Shown in pieces: positions 40,812 to 49,572 of a stretch of DNA of 63,803 nucleotides (position 1 is its first letter; each line of letters opens with the position of its first letter). The position numbers and the translations under genes are program-made. Origin of the DNA: Acetothermia bacterium UBA3571 (GTDB taxonomy: Bacteria; Bipolaricaulota; Bipolaricaulia; Bipolaricaulales; Bipolaricaulaceae); assembly GCA_002375995.1 (NCBI GenBank), contig DFNI01000015.1, forward strand, positions 1 to 63,803. Direction: 5' to 3'. The notes under the pieces were generated by a model that was given only the letters and a program-made list of their open reading frames with translations, was not told the origin of the DNA and made no database searches.

Positions 40812-42209
40812 ATGGTCCGAGAGCTGATCGGGGAGCGCGAAGGGGAGAACTACGAACTGCACCGGAAGTACCTGAACCCCTACTTCGTGCGGGTGCTGTC
40901 CATCATCGGCTACGACGTGGTCTACGTGCGGGGGGAGGGGCCTTGGCTCTACGATAGGGAGGGCAACCGCTACCTGGACTTCCTTTCCGGCTACAGCGTC
41001 TTCAACCTGGGGCGAAACCACCCGGTGGTGAAGGCCGCCCTCATGGAGGTCCTGGAGCTCGACCGGCCGAATCTGGTGCAGATGGATTGTCCCCTTTTGG
41101 CCGGGATCCTGGCGGAAAAGCTCGTGGAGGTGACTCAGCAGGCCTACCCCGGACTGGACGCGGTCTTCTTCACCAACTCCGGGACGGAGGCGGTGGAGGG
41201 GGCGCTGAAGTTCGCCCGGGCCGCCACGGGCAAGTCCCGGTTCCTGCACCTGGAACACTCCTTCCACGGCCTCACCCTGGGGTCGCTTTCGGTGAACGGC
41301 GACGCCTACTTCCGGGACGGGTTCGGGGAGCTCCTCCCGGCCACCGCCATCCCCATGAACGACCTTTCGGCCCTGGAGCGTGAGTTGAGGAAGGGTGATG
41401 TGGCTTGCTTCATCACTGAACCCATCCAGGGAAAAGGGGTTTATGTCCCTGACGATGAGTTCCTCCCAGAGGCGCAAAAGCTCTGCCGAAAGCACGGAGC
41501 GCTCTTCATTCTGGACGAGGTACAGACGGGATTCGGCCGCACGGGGAGGTTCTTTTGCGGGGAGCACTGGGGGCTCGAGCCGGACATCGTCACCGTGGCC
41601 AAGACCTTGAGCGGGGGGTATGTCCCAGTGGGGGCGATCATTACCCGCAGGGAGATCCACCGGAAGGTTTTCCGCAATCTCGAGCGGGCGGTGGTCCACT
41701 CCAACACCTTCGGGATGAACGAGCTCGCCATGGCCGCGGGCCTGGCCGCGTTGAAGGTCATCGAGGAGGAGCGGTTGGTGGAACGGGCAGCGGAGATGGG
41801 GGCGCGGTTCATGGAGGGGCTTAAGTGGCTCCAGGAGAAGTACGAGATGGTGGCCGACGTGCGCGGGAAAGGGCTGATGCTCGGGATCGAGTTTGGCCCC
41901 CCGAGTTCCCTGAAGCTCAAGGCTGGCTGGAGGAGCGTGGAGACAGTAAAGAAGGGGCTTTTCGCCCAGCTCATCGTGATGGGGCTCATGAAGGAACATC
42001 GCCTCCTCACCCAGGTCTCGGCCCACGGGGTGAACATCATCAAGTTCCTGCCCCCGCTGGTGGTGGGGGAGGAGGAGATCGATTACGCCCTGGAGGCGCT
42101 TGACCACGTGCTTTCCGAGGCCCATCGGTTCCCCGGGGGGATTTGGGGGCTGGCGAAGGACCTGGTGCGGGGGGCGTTGGGAGCCCGCGCCTACCCGGCA
42201 CCGGAGTGA
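40812..42209 (+). CDS. class III PLP-dependent aminotransferase
   Basis: A 465-aa aminotransferase of the acetylornithine/putrescine/4-aminobutyrate type. Motifs: FFTNSGTEAVEGALKFARAAT, HSFHGLTLGSLS, FILDEVQTGFGRTG and the PLP lysine in TVAKTLSGGYVPVGA. The donor substrate cannot be decided from sequence. Its own -10 box TATAAT is at 40774-40779. ATG 40812 is used; an ATG at 40785 is out of frame. It is the last plus-strand gene before the repeat at 42243. Confidence 0.88.
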   Translation: MVRELIGEREGENYELHRKYLNPYFVRVLSIIGYDVVYVRGEGPWLYDREGNRYLDFLSGYSVFNLGRNHPVVKAALMEVLELDRPNLVQMDCPLLAGILAEKLVEVTQQAYPGLDAVFFTNSGTEAVEGALKFARAATGKSRFLHLEHSFHGLTLGSLSVNGDAYFRDGFGELLPATAIPMNDLSALERELRKGDVACFITEPIQGKGVYVPDDEFLPEAQKLCRKHGALFILDEVQTGFGRTGRFFCGEHWGLEPDIVTVAKTLSGGYVPVGAIITRREIHRKVFRNLERAVVHSNTFGMNELAMAAGLAALKVIEEERLVERAAEMGARFMEGLKWLQEKYEMVADVRGKGLMLGIEFGPPSSLKLKAGWRSVETVKKGLFAQLIVMGLMKEHRLLTQVSAHGVNIIKFLPPLVVGEEEIDYALEALDHVLSEAHRFPGGIWGLAKDLVRGALGARAYPAPE

Positions 42210-42242
42210 GGCCATAGGCTTCTTGTAAGGGAAGGTTTGTGG

Positions 42243-42266
42243 CGCGTCACCCGTAATGCGTCACGG
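42243..42266 (-). repeat. degenerate GTGACGC heptamer element (locus 1)
   Basis: Plus strand reads GCGTCAC-CCGTAAT-GCGTCAC, that is two GTGACGC units on the minus strand around ATTACGG. Intergenic, between the aminotransferase and mutM 3' ends; opposite orientation to the other four loci. Confidence 0.65.
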
Positions 42267-42270
42267 CCTG

Positions 42271-43032
42271 TCATTTTTGGCACCGGGGACAGAAGTAGGT
42301 GCCGCGTCCCCCGAGCTCGACCCGCTGGATGGGGGTCCCGCAGCGGGGACACGGTTCCCCCGCCCGTTGGTACACCCGCAAAAGCTTCTGGAAGCCGCCG
42401 GGGCTCCCCGATGCGTCCCGGTAGTCGGAAAAGGTGGTACCCCGGTGGGCGATGGCCGCCTCCAGCACCGCGGGAATCGCCTCCATGAGGCGCCGGACCT
42501 CGCCGGACCGGAGGGAATTCGCCGGGCGGCGGGGATCGATCCCCGCGGAGAATAGGATCTCCGCGGCGTAGATGTTCCCTATCCCGGCGATGTTCCGCTG
42601 GTCCATGAGCCAGAGCTTAATCGGTCGCCGGCTCGCTTTGAGGGCTCCAGGGAGCCAGGAGAGGTCCTTCAGGGGCTCGGGGCCGAGCTCAAGCCGGAGC
42701 TCCCGGGAGTATTCCGCGGTGGCCAGGCGACGGCGGTCCCGGAAGGAAAGGAATCCCTCGTCCAGGACGAACACCGCCCGCGCGCCATCGGCAGGGGATC
42801 CCTCCAGGACGAGCTGCCCCGTCATGCGGAGGTGGAAGACGAGGAATCCCCGATCCAGGGAGAACACGATGTACTTCCCCCGGCGCCGCACCCTTCGGAT
42901 CTCCCGGGGAAGTCGCATCCCCGAAAGGGACGGCCGGAGCTTTCCGTCGACCACCACCGCCCGGACGATGGTCCTCCCCTCCAGGGGCTTAAGCCCCCGG
43001 ACGATGGTCTCCACCTCGGGAAGCTCGGGCAG
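42271..43032 (-). CDS. mutM: formamidopyrimidine-DNA glycosylase MutM (Fpg), apparent CTG start
   Basis: A 253-aa bifunctional base-excision repair glycosylase/AP lyase. The family must begin Met-Pro-Glu, because Pro2 is the nucleophile and Glu3 is catalytic. Reading back from the first ATG/GTG-class codon (GTG 43014) gives codons for xPELPEVETIV, and the codon before Pro is CTG at 43032, with AGGAGG 6 nt upstream. I therefore infer CTG initiation. The C-terminal zinc finger CPRCGTPIQ...YFCPRCQ is complete, as is the H2TH region IAGIGNIYAAEILF. It overlaps the glycosyltransferase by 44 nt. Confidence 0.93.
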   Translation of the reverse strand: MPELPEVETIVRGLKPLEGRTIVRAVVVDGKLRPSLSGMRLPREIRRVRRRGKYIVFSLDRGFLVFHLRMTGQLVLEGSPADGARAVFVLDEGFLSFRDRRRLATAEYSRELRLELGPEPLKDLSWLPGALKASRRPIKLWLMDQRNIAGIGNIYAAEILFSAGIDPRRPANSLRSGEVRRLMEAIPAVLEAAIAHRGTTFSDYRDASGSPGGFQKLLRVYQRAGEPCPRCGTPIQRVELGGRGTYFCPRCQK

Positions 43033-44158
43033 CGCGCACCTCCTCGTAGACTTCCAGGGTCCTTTCGGCCGCGGCCTCAGTGGATAGCTCCCGGGCCCGC
43101 CGTAGCGCCCCTTCCCGGAGCCTATCGCGCAACCTTCGGTCTTCCAGCACCTCCAGCATCGCCTCGGCGAATCCCACGGGGTCCTCGGGGGCGAAGATCC
43201 CGCTCACCCCGTCCTCCACCACCTCGGTGACCCCCATTTCCCCCAGACACACCACGGGGAGGCCCGCGGCCATGGCCTCGATCACCACCAGCCCCAGGGT
43301 CTCGGTCTTGGACGCGAACACGAAGACATCGGCGCCGCGATAGTAGTCGATGAGGCGCTTTCCCCGTACATAGCCTGCTAGGACCACACGCCCCGAGAGT
43401 CCCAGCCTATCTCGCTCCTCCACCAACGCCCGGAAGAAGGGTCCGCCGCCCACCATGACCAAATAGAGATCGTTCCTCTTTCTAACCGCCGCGGCGAAGG
43501 CAGAAAGGAGGAAAGAGAGGTTCTTTTCCTTGGCGATGCGTCCCACATAGAGAAACACCTTCGCCCCCGCCGGAAGCCCCAGCTCCGCCCGCAGGTCGTG
43601 CTCCAGGGGGCCCTCATAGAGGCGTAGGTTCACCCCGAAGGGGTACCGGTAGATCGGCCGCCGCACCCCGTAGCGGCGGAGCTCCTCCTCCATGGCACCC
43701 GATTCCACCGTCACCGCATCGCACCGGTTGCAGAAGGCGGCCACCAGGGCCTCGGTGAGCCGGCGCGGCGGGCGGAACGGAGGTGGGAGGTAGTGCCGGT
43801 AGATTACGTAGTGGGTATGGTACGTGTGCACGTGGGGGATGCGGAAGACCCGGGCGGCCCACAGTGCCAGGGTCCCCAGGGAGAATTCAGTGTGGGAGTG
43901 GACTATCTCCAGTTTGCGGAGGATCCGCCACGCCCGCGCTGGAAGTCCAAAAGCGATGCGGTGTTGGCGCTCGAACGGGAAGGGAACCGCGGGGAATCGG
44001 ATCACGTTGGGTTTATCGCGGTGGCGGACGTGGACCCGGGGGCAGAAGATGTACACCTCGTGTCCCAGCCGCGCAAGCTCCTCGGCCAGGTTGTGGACGG
44101 TGGTGGCCACACCGTTTATCTGGGGCACGTACGTATCACTGAAAAGCCCGATCCTCAT
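42989..44158 (-). CDS. glycosyltransferase family 4
   Basis: A 389-aa GT-B glycosyltransferase. N-terminal acceptor domain IGLFSDTYVPQINGVATTVHNLA, HSHTEFSLG; C-terminal donor domain FLYVGRIAKEKNLSFLL, FASKTETLGLVVIEAMAAGLPVV with the GT4 E-x7-E motif. It resembles bacterial diacylglycerol glucosyl- or mannosyl-transferases, probably membrane-associated glycolipid synthesis, but the acceptor is not certain. Coupled to the amidohydrolase upstream by an ATGA overlap (44155-44158). Confidence 0.9.
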   Translation of the reverse strand: MRIGLFSDTYVPQINGVATTVHNLAEELARLGHEVYIFCPRVHVRHRDKPNVIRFPAVPFPFERQHRIAFGLPARAWRILRKLEIVHSHTEFSLGTLALWAARVFRIPHVHTYHTHYVIYRHYLPPPFRPPRRLTEALVAAFCNRCDAVTVESGAMEEELRRYGVRRPIYRYPFGVNLRLYEGPLEHDLRAELGLPAGAKVFLYVGRIAKEKNLSFLLSAFAAAVRKRNDLYLVMVGGGPFFRALVEERDRLGLSGRVVLAGYVRGKRLIDYYRGADVFVFASKTETLGLVVIEAMAAGLPVVCLGEMGVTEVVEDGVSGIFAPEDPVGFAEAMLEVLEDRRLRDRLREGALRRARELSTEAAAERTLEVYEEVRAARASRGGDHRPGA

Positions 44159-45651
44159 CGCACGTACACCACTTCACCCCCCAGAATGGTCATCTCCACC
44201 CCGATCTCCTCCAGCGGGGCCGTCCGGGGATCGGCGGAAAGGACCACGAGATCGGCCCGCCTCCCCGGGGCGATCTCCCCCAGCTCGTCCTCGGCGAAAA
44301 GCGAATAGGCGGCGCCGGCGGTGTAGGCGCGGAGGGCTTCCTCCAGGGGGATCCGCTGGATTTCGTGGGGCGGGGAGACGGCCCCCCGGAGCCCGTAGAG
44401 GGGGCCCATGGGCATCCCGTCCGATCCGAAGGCCAGGGGGATCCCGCGGCGATGGACCAGCGCGTGGGGATCGATGCGGGCGTCTCGCTCCGGACCGAGC
44501 CGTTCTTCATAGAGCTTCTCCGGGCCGGACCAGTTGACGACGAAATTGGGTTGCATGGAGGCCACGAGCCCCAGCTCCGCCATCCGGGCGAGGTGTTCCC
44601 CGGTGGGGAGCTCCAGGTGTTCGATGCGGTGGCGGTCGTATCGGGAGATCCCGGCCAACTCAGCCGCCCGGAGGACCTCCCCGATCGCCCGGTCCCCGAT
44701 GGCGTGGACCGCCATCTGCAGCCCGGCGCGGGAGGCCTTACGCCACAGCCGGGCGAGCTCGCCGGCGCTCAGAAGCAGCGTCCCGGTGGTGCCCCCGTCC
44801 CGGTAGGGCGCGGTCAACGCCGCGGTACGGGCGCCGATGGAGCCGTCCATGAAGGCCTTCACTCCGGCAATCCGCAGGAGCTCTCCTCCGAAGCCCCGCT
44901 TAAGTCCGAGCTTCGCCGCTTCCTCCAGTAGCTCAACCGGGATATAGAGGAAAACCCTCGTTTTGAGCATCCCCTCCTCCAGGGCGCGGAGGTAGGTCCG
45001 CAGGTACTCAGGCTTGCCCGACATCTCCGCCACCGCGGTGACCCCGAGCTCGCAGGCATAACGCGAGGCCGCGGCGATGGCCTCGACCAGAGTGCTCCGG
45101 TCCGGGAGGACCGCCCCCAAGAGCGTCCAAGCCGCCTCTTCCCGGAGATGCCCCAGGGCGCGGTCCACCAGTTCCCCTTCGGGGTGGGAACAGCGGGCGA
45201 GGGCCAAAGTGTTACAGACCACCAGGTGGCCGTCCACGCGCACGGCACAGCACGGCTGGCGGGGAACGGCCCGGTCCAGATCGGACCTCTCCAGTAGTCG
45301 TCGCTCCGGCCACCGGGACTCGTCCCATCCCTGGGCCACCACCCACGCTCCCTGGCGTTCCCTGGCCGCCAGACGCAGCCGCTCCAGGGCCTCATCCAGG
45401 CTCTCCGCGCCGGAAAGATCCACGTAGAAGGTTCTCTCCAGGCCCACGCGCACGAAATGGGCGTGGGCATCGATGAACCCCGGGAGGACCGCTTTCCCCT
45501 CGAGGTTCAGGACCCTGGTGGTGGGGCCGGCCGTTCCCTCAAGATCGGCGGAACTCCCCACCGCCTGGATCACTCCACAGCGGATGGCCAGGGCATCGGC
45601 GTCCGGCACCGTGGGAAAGGTCGCGTTCCGCAGCAAAACGTCGGCGTACAT
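44155..45651 (-). CDS. amidohydrolase family 3 (YtcJ-like)
   Basis: A 498-aa metal-dependent hydrolase. Motifs: LPGFIDAHAHFVRVG (metal site HxH), KAFMDGSIGARTAAL, MAVHAIGDRAIGEVLRAA, HRIEHLELP, ASMQPNF, FGSDGMPMGPL. YtcJ-type proteins have broad or unknown substrates. TATAAT on the minus strand (45664-45659) ends 7 nt before the start ATG, so the transcript may be leaderless. It heads the operon with the glycosyltransferase and mutM. Confidence 0.9.
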   Translation of the reverse strand: MYADVLLRNATFPTVPDADALAIRCGVIQAVGSSADLEGTAGPTTRVLNLEGKAVLPGFIDAHAHFVRVGLERTFYVDLSGAESLDEALERLRLAARERQGAWVVAQGWDESRWPERRLLERSDLDRAVPRQPCCAVRVDGHLVVCNTLALARCSHPEGELVDRALGHLREEAAWTLLGAVLPDRSTLVEAIAAASRYACELGVTAVAEMSGKPEYLRTYLRALEEGMLKTRVFLYIPVELLEEAAKLGLKRGFGGELLRIAGVKAFMDGSIGARTAALTAPYRDGGTTGTLLLSAGELARLWRKASRAGLQMAVHAIGDRAIGEVLRAAELAGISRYDRHRIEHLELPTGEHLARMAELGLVASMQPNFVVNWSGPEKLYEERLGPERDARIDPHALVHRRGIPLAFGSDGMPMGPLYGLRGAVSPPHEIQRIPLEEALRAYTAGAAYSLFAEDELGEIAPGRRADLVVLSADPRTAPLEEIGVEMTILGGEVVYVR

Positions 45652-45718
45652 CGGCCCGATTATAGTCCCCCCGGGCCCGATCCCTGCAGGAAGGGGGAGT
45701 CCGTGCTAGGATTGGGGC

Positions 45719-46741
45719 GTGGAGACAAAGGTATTTGAGCCTAGCCCAGAGGGCCTCGAGGAGGCGGGGGAGATTATCCGGAACGGTGGGCTCGTGGCCT
45801 TTCCCACCGAGACGGTGTACGGCCTCGGGGCGGACGCCCTCTCGGCGGAGGCGGTGGCGCGGATCTTCGAGGCCAAAGGGCGCCCCAGGTTCGACCCGGT
45901 GATCGTGCACGTGGCGGCCCCCGAGGAGGCGGAGGCCCTCTGGGCCGAGGTCCCTCCTCGGGCGCGGGCGCTCATGGAGCGCTTCTGGCCCGGCCCCCTC
46001 ACCATCGTCCTCCCCAAGAGAGACGTGGTCCCGGATATCGTCACCGCGGGGCTTCCCACGGTGGCGATCCGCATGCCGGATCATGAGGTGGCATTAGGGC
46101 TCATCCGCGCAGCGGGACGCCCCATCGCTGCCCCCTCTGCCAACCGGTTCGGAAAAACCAGCCCCACCCATCACGAGCACGTGCTGGAGGAGCTTGGGGG
46201 ACAGATCGAGGCGGTAATCGCCGCGGGCCCTACCCCGGTGGGGATAGAGTCCACGGTGATCTCGTTGGTGGAGGAGCCTCCCCGGGTCCTGCGCCCCGGG
46301 GGCACGCCCCTGGAGTTATTGCGGGAGGTGTTGGGGGACCTTAGGGCCGATCCGCCCCAGGTGAGATACGGTCCTGCCCCGTCTCCGGGTACCCTGAAGC
46401 GCCACTACATGCCGCGCACACCCCTGTATTTGCTTGAGATGGGGCTGCCGGAGGAAGGCTGGGAGGAACTCCCGCGGGAGCGGTGCGGGTACCTCGGGTT
46501 CACATCCGCCAAACGGGGATTCCGGGCCGGTGAGGTCCTCTCGGAGCGAGGGGACCTGCGGGAGGCGGCGGCGCGGTTCTTCGCGTCCTTGAGGCGCTTG
46601 GATGCCATGGGATTCGTAGCTATCGTGGCCGAGCCCGTGCCCGAGGAGGGTTTGGGGGTGGCGATCATGGACCGCCTGAAGCGGGCCGCGCAAGGCGTGG
46701 CGAGGCTGAACGAGCACTCGGTGTGGATAAAGCGGCGCTGA
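45719..46741 (+). CDS. sua5: L-threonylcarbamoyladenylate synthase (Sua5/YrdC/YwlC type)
   Basis: A 340-aa enzyme for the first step of t6A tRNA modification, making threonylcarbamoyl-AMP from Thr, bicarbonate and ATP. YrdC domain: GGLVAFPTETVYGLGADA, IFEAKGRPRFDPVIVHV, FWPGPLTIVL, PIAAPSANRFGKTSPT. The C-terminal Sua5 domain follows the linker PGTLKRHYMP. GTG 45719 is the start and has no ribosome site; TAGGAT ends 6 nt before it, again suggesting a leaderless mRNA. Confidence 0.95.
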   Translation: METKVFEPSPEGLEEAGEIIRNGGLVAFPTETVYGLGADALSAEAVARIFEAKGRPRFDPVIVHVAAPEEAEALWAEVPPRARALMERFWPGPLTIVLPKRDVVPDIVTAGLPTVAIRMPDHEVALGLIRAAGRPIAAPSANRFGKTSPTHHEHVLEELGGQIEAVIAAGPTPVGIESTVISLVEEPPRVLRPGGTPLELLREVLGDLRADPPQVRYGPAPSPGTLKRHYMPRTPLYLLEMGLPEEGWEELPRERCGYLGFTSAKRGFRAGEVLSERGDLREAAARFFASLRRLDAMGFVAIVAEPVPEEGLGVAIMDRLKRAAQGVARLNEHSVWIKRR

Positions 46742-46752
46742 AGGAGGGGAAA

Positions 46753-47280
46753 ATGGGAAAGCTCACGGGAAAGCGTATAGCGATACTTGTGGCTGACCTC
46801 TATCAGGAGCTGGAGTTCTGGTATCCGTACCTCCGGCTCCTGGAGGAGGGGGCCGAGGTGGTGGCGGTGGGGCCGGAACGGAGGGTCTACAAGAGCAAGC
46901 TGGGCTACCCGGCCAAAGCAGCCCTGTCCGCGGACGAGGTGGACCCCGGGGAATTCGATGCCGTGGTGATCCCTGGGGGCTACGCCCCGGATTACCTCCG
47001 CAGGAAAAAGGAGCTCGTGGAGTTCGTGCGCCGGATGGCGGAAGCGGGGAAGCCGGTGGCGGCCATCTGTCACGGCGGGTGGATGTTGTGTTCTGCCCGG
47101 GTGGTCCAAGGGAAGCGGGTGACCAGCGTCTCCGCCATCCGGGATGACCTGGAGAACGCCGGAGCGGAGTGGGTGGACGAGCCGGTGGTGGTGGACGGGA
47201 ACATCATCACCTCCAGGATTCCCGACGACCTCCCCGCCTTCCTGCGGGAGATCATCTCCGCCCTCGCGGGGACACGATGA
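46753..47280 (+). CDS. DJ-1/PfpI family class I glutamine amidotransferase-like protein
   Basis: A 175-aa cytoplasmic protein. ATG 46753 is preceded by GGAGGGG at 3 nt. IAILVADLYQELEFWYPYLRL, VVIPGGYAPDYLR and the nucleophile elbow AAICHGGWML (Cys) match the PfpI/YhbO-type subfamily of proposed proteases or glycation-repair enzymes. The next reading frame starts at its stop (ATGA, 47277-47280). Confidence 0.9.
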   Translation: MGKLTGKRIAILVADLYQELEFWYPYLRLLEEGAEVVAVGPERRVYKSKLGYPAKAALSADEVDPGEFDAVVIPGGYAPDYLRRKKELVEFVRRMAEAGKPVAAICHGGWMLCSARVVQGKRVTSVSAIRDDLENAGAEWVDEPVVVDGNIITSRIPDDLPAFLREIISALAGTR

Positions 47281-47721
47281 TTTTGGCAAAGGCGCTTTTA
47301 TTGAATCGGCATCAACCTACATCCCGAACGTACCCAAGGGGAGATGTGGAGGCTCCGGGACGAGCTGCACTTCTTTCAGGAGACGGGATACGATTACGTC
47401 GAGATCCCAGTGGATGCAGTGGACGTTACCGACAACTTCGGCCGCTTCGAGGAAGCGAGGCTCGCGGGTTACGAACAGTACAAACTGATCCCGTACCGTA
47501 AGCTGGTCGCCCTAGGCAAAGGGGACCTGCACCTCCCTCCGGGGTGGGGTGAGGTTCCCATTGAAGAGGGGCTCGCCTTGCTTAAAGATTATGAGGGGGT
47601 GATCGTCCTCGAGTATTACAACCAACGCTATCGCGATGAGGCCGCCGAGATCCTGGCACATGTGCGGCAAATGGTCTCCCGTCTCGCGCGGGTGAGGGTG
47701 GAGCGAACCCCTGACCAATGA
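47277..47721 (+). pseudogene. decayed sugar-phosphate isomerase/epimerase-like gene
   Basis: ATG 47277 is coupled to the previous stop, but its frame (MILAKALLLNRH...) soon diverges. Sequence resembling the family, IGINLHPERTQGEMWRLRDELHFF, is in another frame, which a stop separates from any start; the shift falls near 47300. From there FFQETGYDYVEIP runs into DLHLPPGWGEVPIEEGLALLKDYEGVIVLEYYN, the end of a xylose-isomerase-like TIM barrel. The open part is 125 aa against ~270 in the family, so the middle is deleted. One frameshift plus a deletion indicate a pseudogene; a short expressed remnant from ATG 47344 is possible. Confidence 0.65.
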
Positions 47722-48333
47722 AAAAGCGGGCCTAATTAAAACCTTTCCACGTCCACGGGCAGTACCAGGAACGAGAGCGACGTGAAAGGATTGGAGGGTG
47801 AACCACCGAGTTCCTGGGTGGCCCGGACGAGCTTCATTACTCTGCTGCACGGTTCCTGCCCTAACTTTAATCGCTTTCCGAAGAATGCGGTTAGGGATGA
47901 CAATAGAGGTACGTCGCAGGAATATATTGCACCACCGGGCCCCGTAAGGGACCTACCCCTCAGGAAAGCTTCTTTGCTCGTTTGGGAGGCGCCATCTTCA
48001 ACGCCCGGAACGTCGGCGTCGCCCAGCGGGAATCTCGCCTCAAAACTTGTACTTGAGCCCCATCCTTCTGGTTCTCTATCCCCACCACCAGTGCCTGGCC
48101 GGGGCGCGACAAAGGAAGTAAAGCGGTGCTCTCTTTGTCCACTAGGTCCAAGAAGGCTTGGAGCTCATCGGGAGCTCGAGAACGAGCCCTGCTGAGGCCA
48201 ATTTCCCTTAAGAGAACAGGGGGGATCCCCATGTCGTCCACGCGGTTTCCGGACCAACCGCCTATCTCGGGTTGGGGTCAAAGTAACGTGGGGAGCAGGG
48301 CGTGTTTTTTTAGGTCCGTCCACAAACGCGTAG
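47722..48333. other. 612-nt stretch without a convincing gene
   Basis: I see no plus-strand gene here. On the minus strand, 47960-48241 is open for 93 codons. Its middle (STALLPLSRPGQALVVGIENQ) is protein-like and faintly recalls the C-terminus of HerA/DUF87 ATPases, so the region may hold a gene remnant. No tRNA, CRISPR or insertion-sequence end was recognised. Confidence 0.4.
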
Positions 48334-48361
48334 TTGACAAAAAATTTTTTGTCGGTAAATT
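48334..48361 (+). promoter_or_regulatory. promoter with 18-bp perfect palindrome before the ATPase gene
   Basis: TTGACA (48334-48339), 16 nt, TAAATT (48356-48361). GACAAAAAATTTTTTGTC (48336-48353) is a perfect palindrome covering most of the -35 box and spacer, so a dimeric repressor site is likely. TTTGTCG recurs directly at 48348 and 48360. Confidence 0.7.
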
Positions 48362-48371
48362 TGTCGTGAGC

Positions 48372-49556
48372 ATGTTCACCCTGAGGCCGGTTTGGGGGAA
48401 GGATTTCCTGGATCGGGAGCAGCTCCTGCACGAGATGGTGGCTACCCTGGCCTCCCCCGGCGAGCGTATGGGGTTCGCCCTGGTGGGGAAGCGCCGCATG
48501 GGAAAAACCTCCGTTTTCCTCGAGACGGTGCGTCGACTGCGGGTGCGGAAAAGTGTTGTTCCCGTGTACTTTTCCCTTTGGGAGCTCGTCGAATCCACCC
48601 CCGCCGAATTCGCCCGGGAACTCGTGCGCCATTGCCTCGAGGCCTTTCAGGAAAGCGGAGCCTTGCCGCTCAAAGTGAAAGCACGGAACCTGCTCACGGC
48701 ACCCCTCGAACTCCTGCGCGACCTCCTCCGGGAGGTGCGGGTCTCGGTGCGGCTGCGCGAGGAGTTGGAGGTGCTCCTCATCCTCAGCCGGGAAAGGCGC
48801 GAGGAGCCAGGGGATCTCATCGCCCGTGCGTTCAGGCTCCCCGAGGACCTGGCTAAAGAAGCCGGGGTCCGCTGCGCCTTGTTTCTGGACGAATTCCCCT
48901 CCGTCCTCGAGTTGCGCCACAATGGCAAGGCCTTAGGGGAAGGGGTGGTGCGGCGGCTTCGCACCGAATACGAGCGGATGGAGGCCCTGATCCTCTCCAT
49001 CTCCGGCTCGATCCGGAGCACCATGGAGGCGGTGGCCCTGGGGCCGGGGTCCGCCTTCTGGCGGCAGTTCATCGTGCGGGAAGTGGGGCCGCTCCCCGCG
49101 GCGGCGGTGCGAGAGCTCTTCCGGCGTAACCTGGGAAAGCCCCTGTCCGAGCGGGCGTTCGCCGCACTGTGGGAATTCACCCGGGGGATCCCGTTTTATG
49201 TCCAGTTCATCGGTCGGGAGCTCGCGCGGCGGGGCGGAAGAATCGGGGCCCGCGAGGTCGCGGATGCCGTGGAAGAGTTCCTGAACGAAGAGGGAAGCGT
49301 CTTGTTCCAAGAGGAGTGGGCCAAGCTCTCTCCCAAAGAGCGGAAGCTGGTCCTAGCCCTGGCTCAGGGCACTTCGTCCCCCTCGCGGATAGCCCGGACC
49401 ATCGGGGAGACGCCCAACGCGGTGAGCCGATACCTCCAATACCTCGAGGACAAAGAGGTGGTAGAGCGGATACGCCCCGGCGTTTGGGCCATATCCGATC
49501 CGGTGTTCGCCCGTTGGCTCTCGCGGAAAGCCGAGGCCCTCGCCCGCGAGGTTTGA
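48372..49556 (+). CDS. archaeal-type AAA ATPase (PF01637-like) with C-terminal winged helix
   Basis: A 394-aa ATPase. Walker A GKRRMGKT (residues 39-46), Walker B CALFLDEF (about 167-174), sensor-like ILSISGSIRSTM, then a C-terminal region with TSSPSRIARTIGETPNAVSRYLQYL and VVERIRPGVWAISDPVFARWL, a winged-helix module typical of the ATPase_2/DUF234 group common in archaea and thermophiles. Function unknown; DNA- or stress-related roles have been proposed for relatives. ATG 48372 lies 10 nt after the -10 box. The frame open back to 48126 passes through the promoter and is rejected. Confidence 0.85.
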   Translation: MFTLRPVWGKDFLDREQLLHEMVATLASPGERMGFALVGKRRMGKTSVFLETVRRLRVRKSVVPVYFSLWELVESTPAEFARELVRHCLEAFQESGALPLKVKARNLLTAPLELLRDLLREVRVSVRLREELEVLLILSRERREEPGDLIARAFRLPEDLAKEAGVRCALFLDEFPSVLELRHNGKALGEGVVRRLRTEYERMEALILSISGSIRSTMEAVALGPGSAFWRQFIVREVGPLPAAAVRELFRRNLGKPLSERAFAALWEFTRGIPFYVQFIGRELARRGGRIGAREVADAVEEFLNEEGSVLFQEEWAKLSPKERKLVLALAQGTSSPSRIARTIGETPNAVSRYLQYLEDKEVVERIRPGVWAISDPVFARWLSRKAEALAREV

Positions 49557-49572
49557 GTTGGGCTGCCCAAGC

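Noticed and set aside
42239..42270. Heptamer-like sequence as the mutM terminator
   Set aside because: No stable stem followed by a T-run could be formed; it fits the dispersed repeat better.
47960..48241. 93-codon minus-strand frame as a real gene
   Set aside because: No ribosome site and no clear homology; kept only as a possible remnant in the gene-poor stretch.
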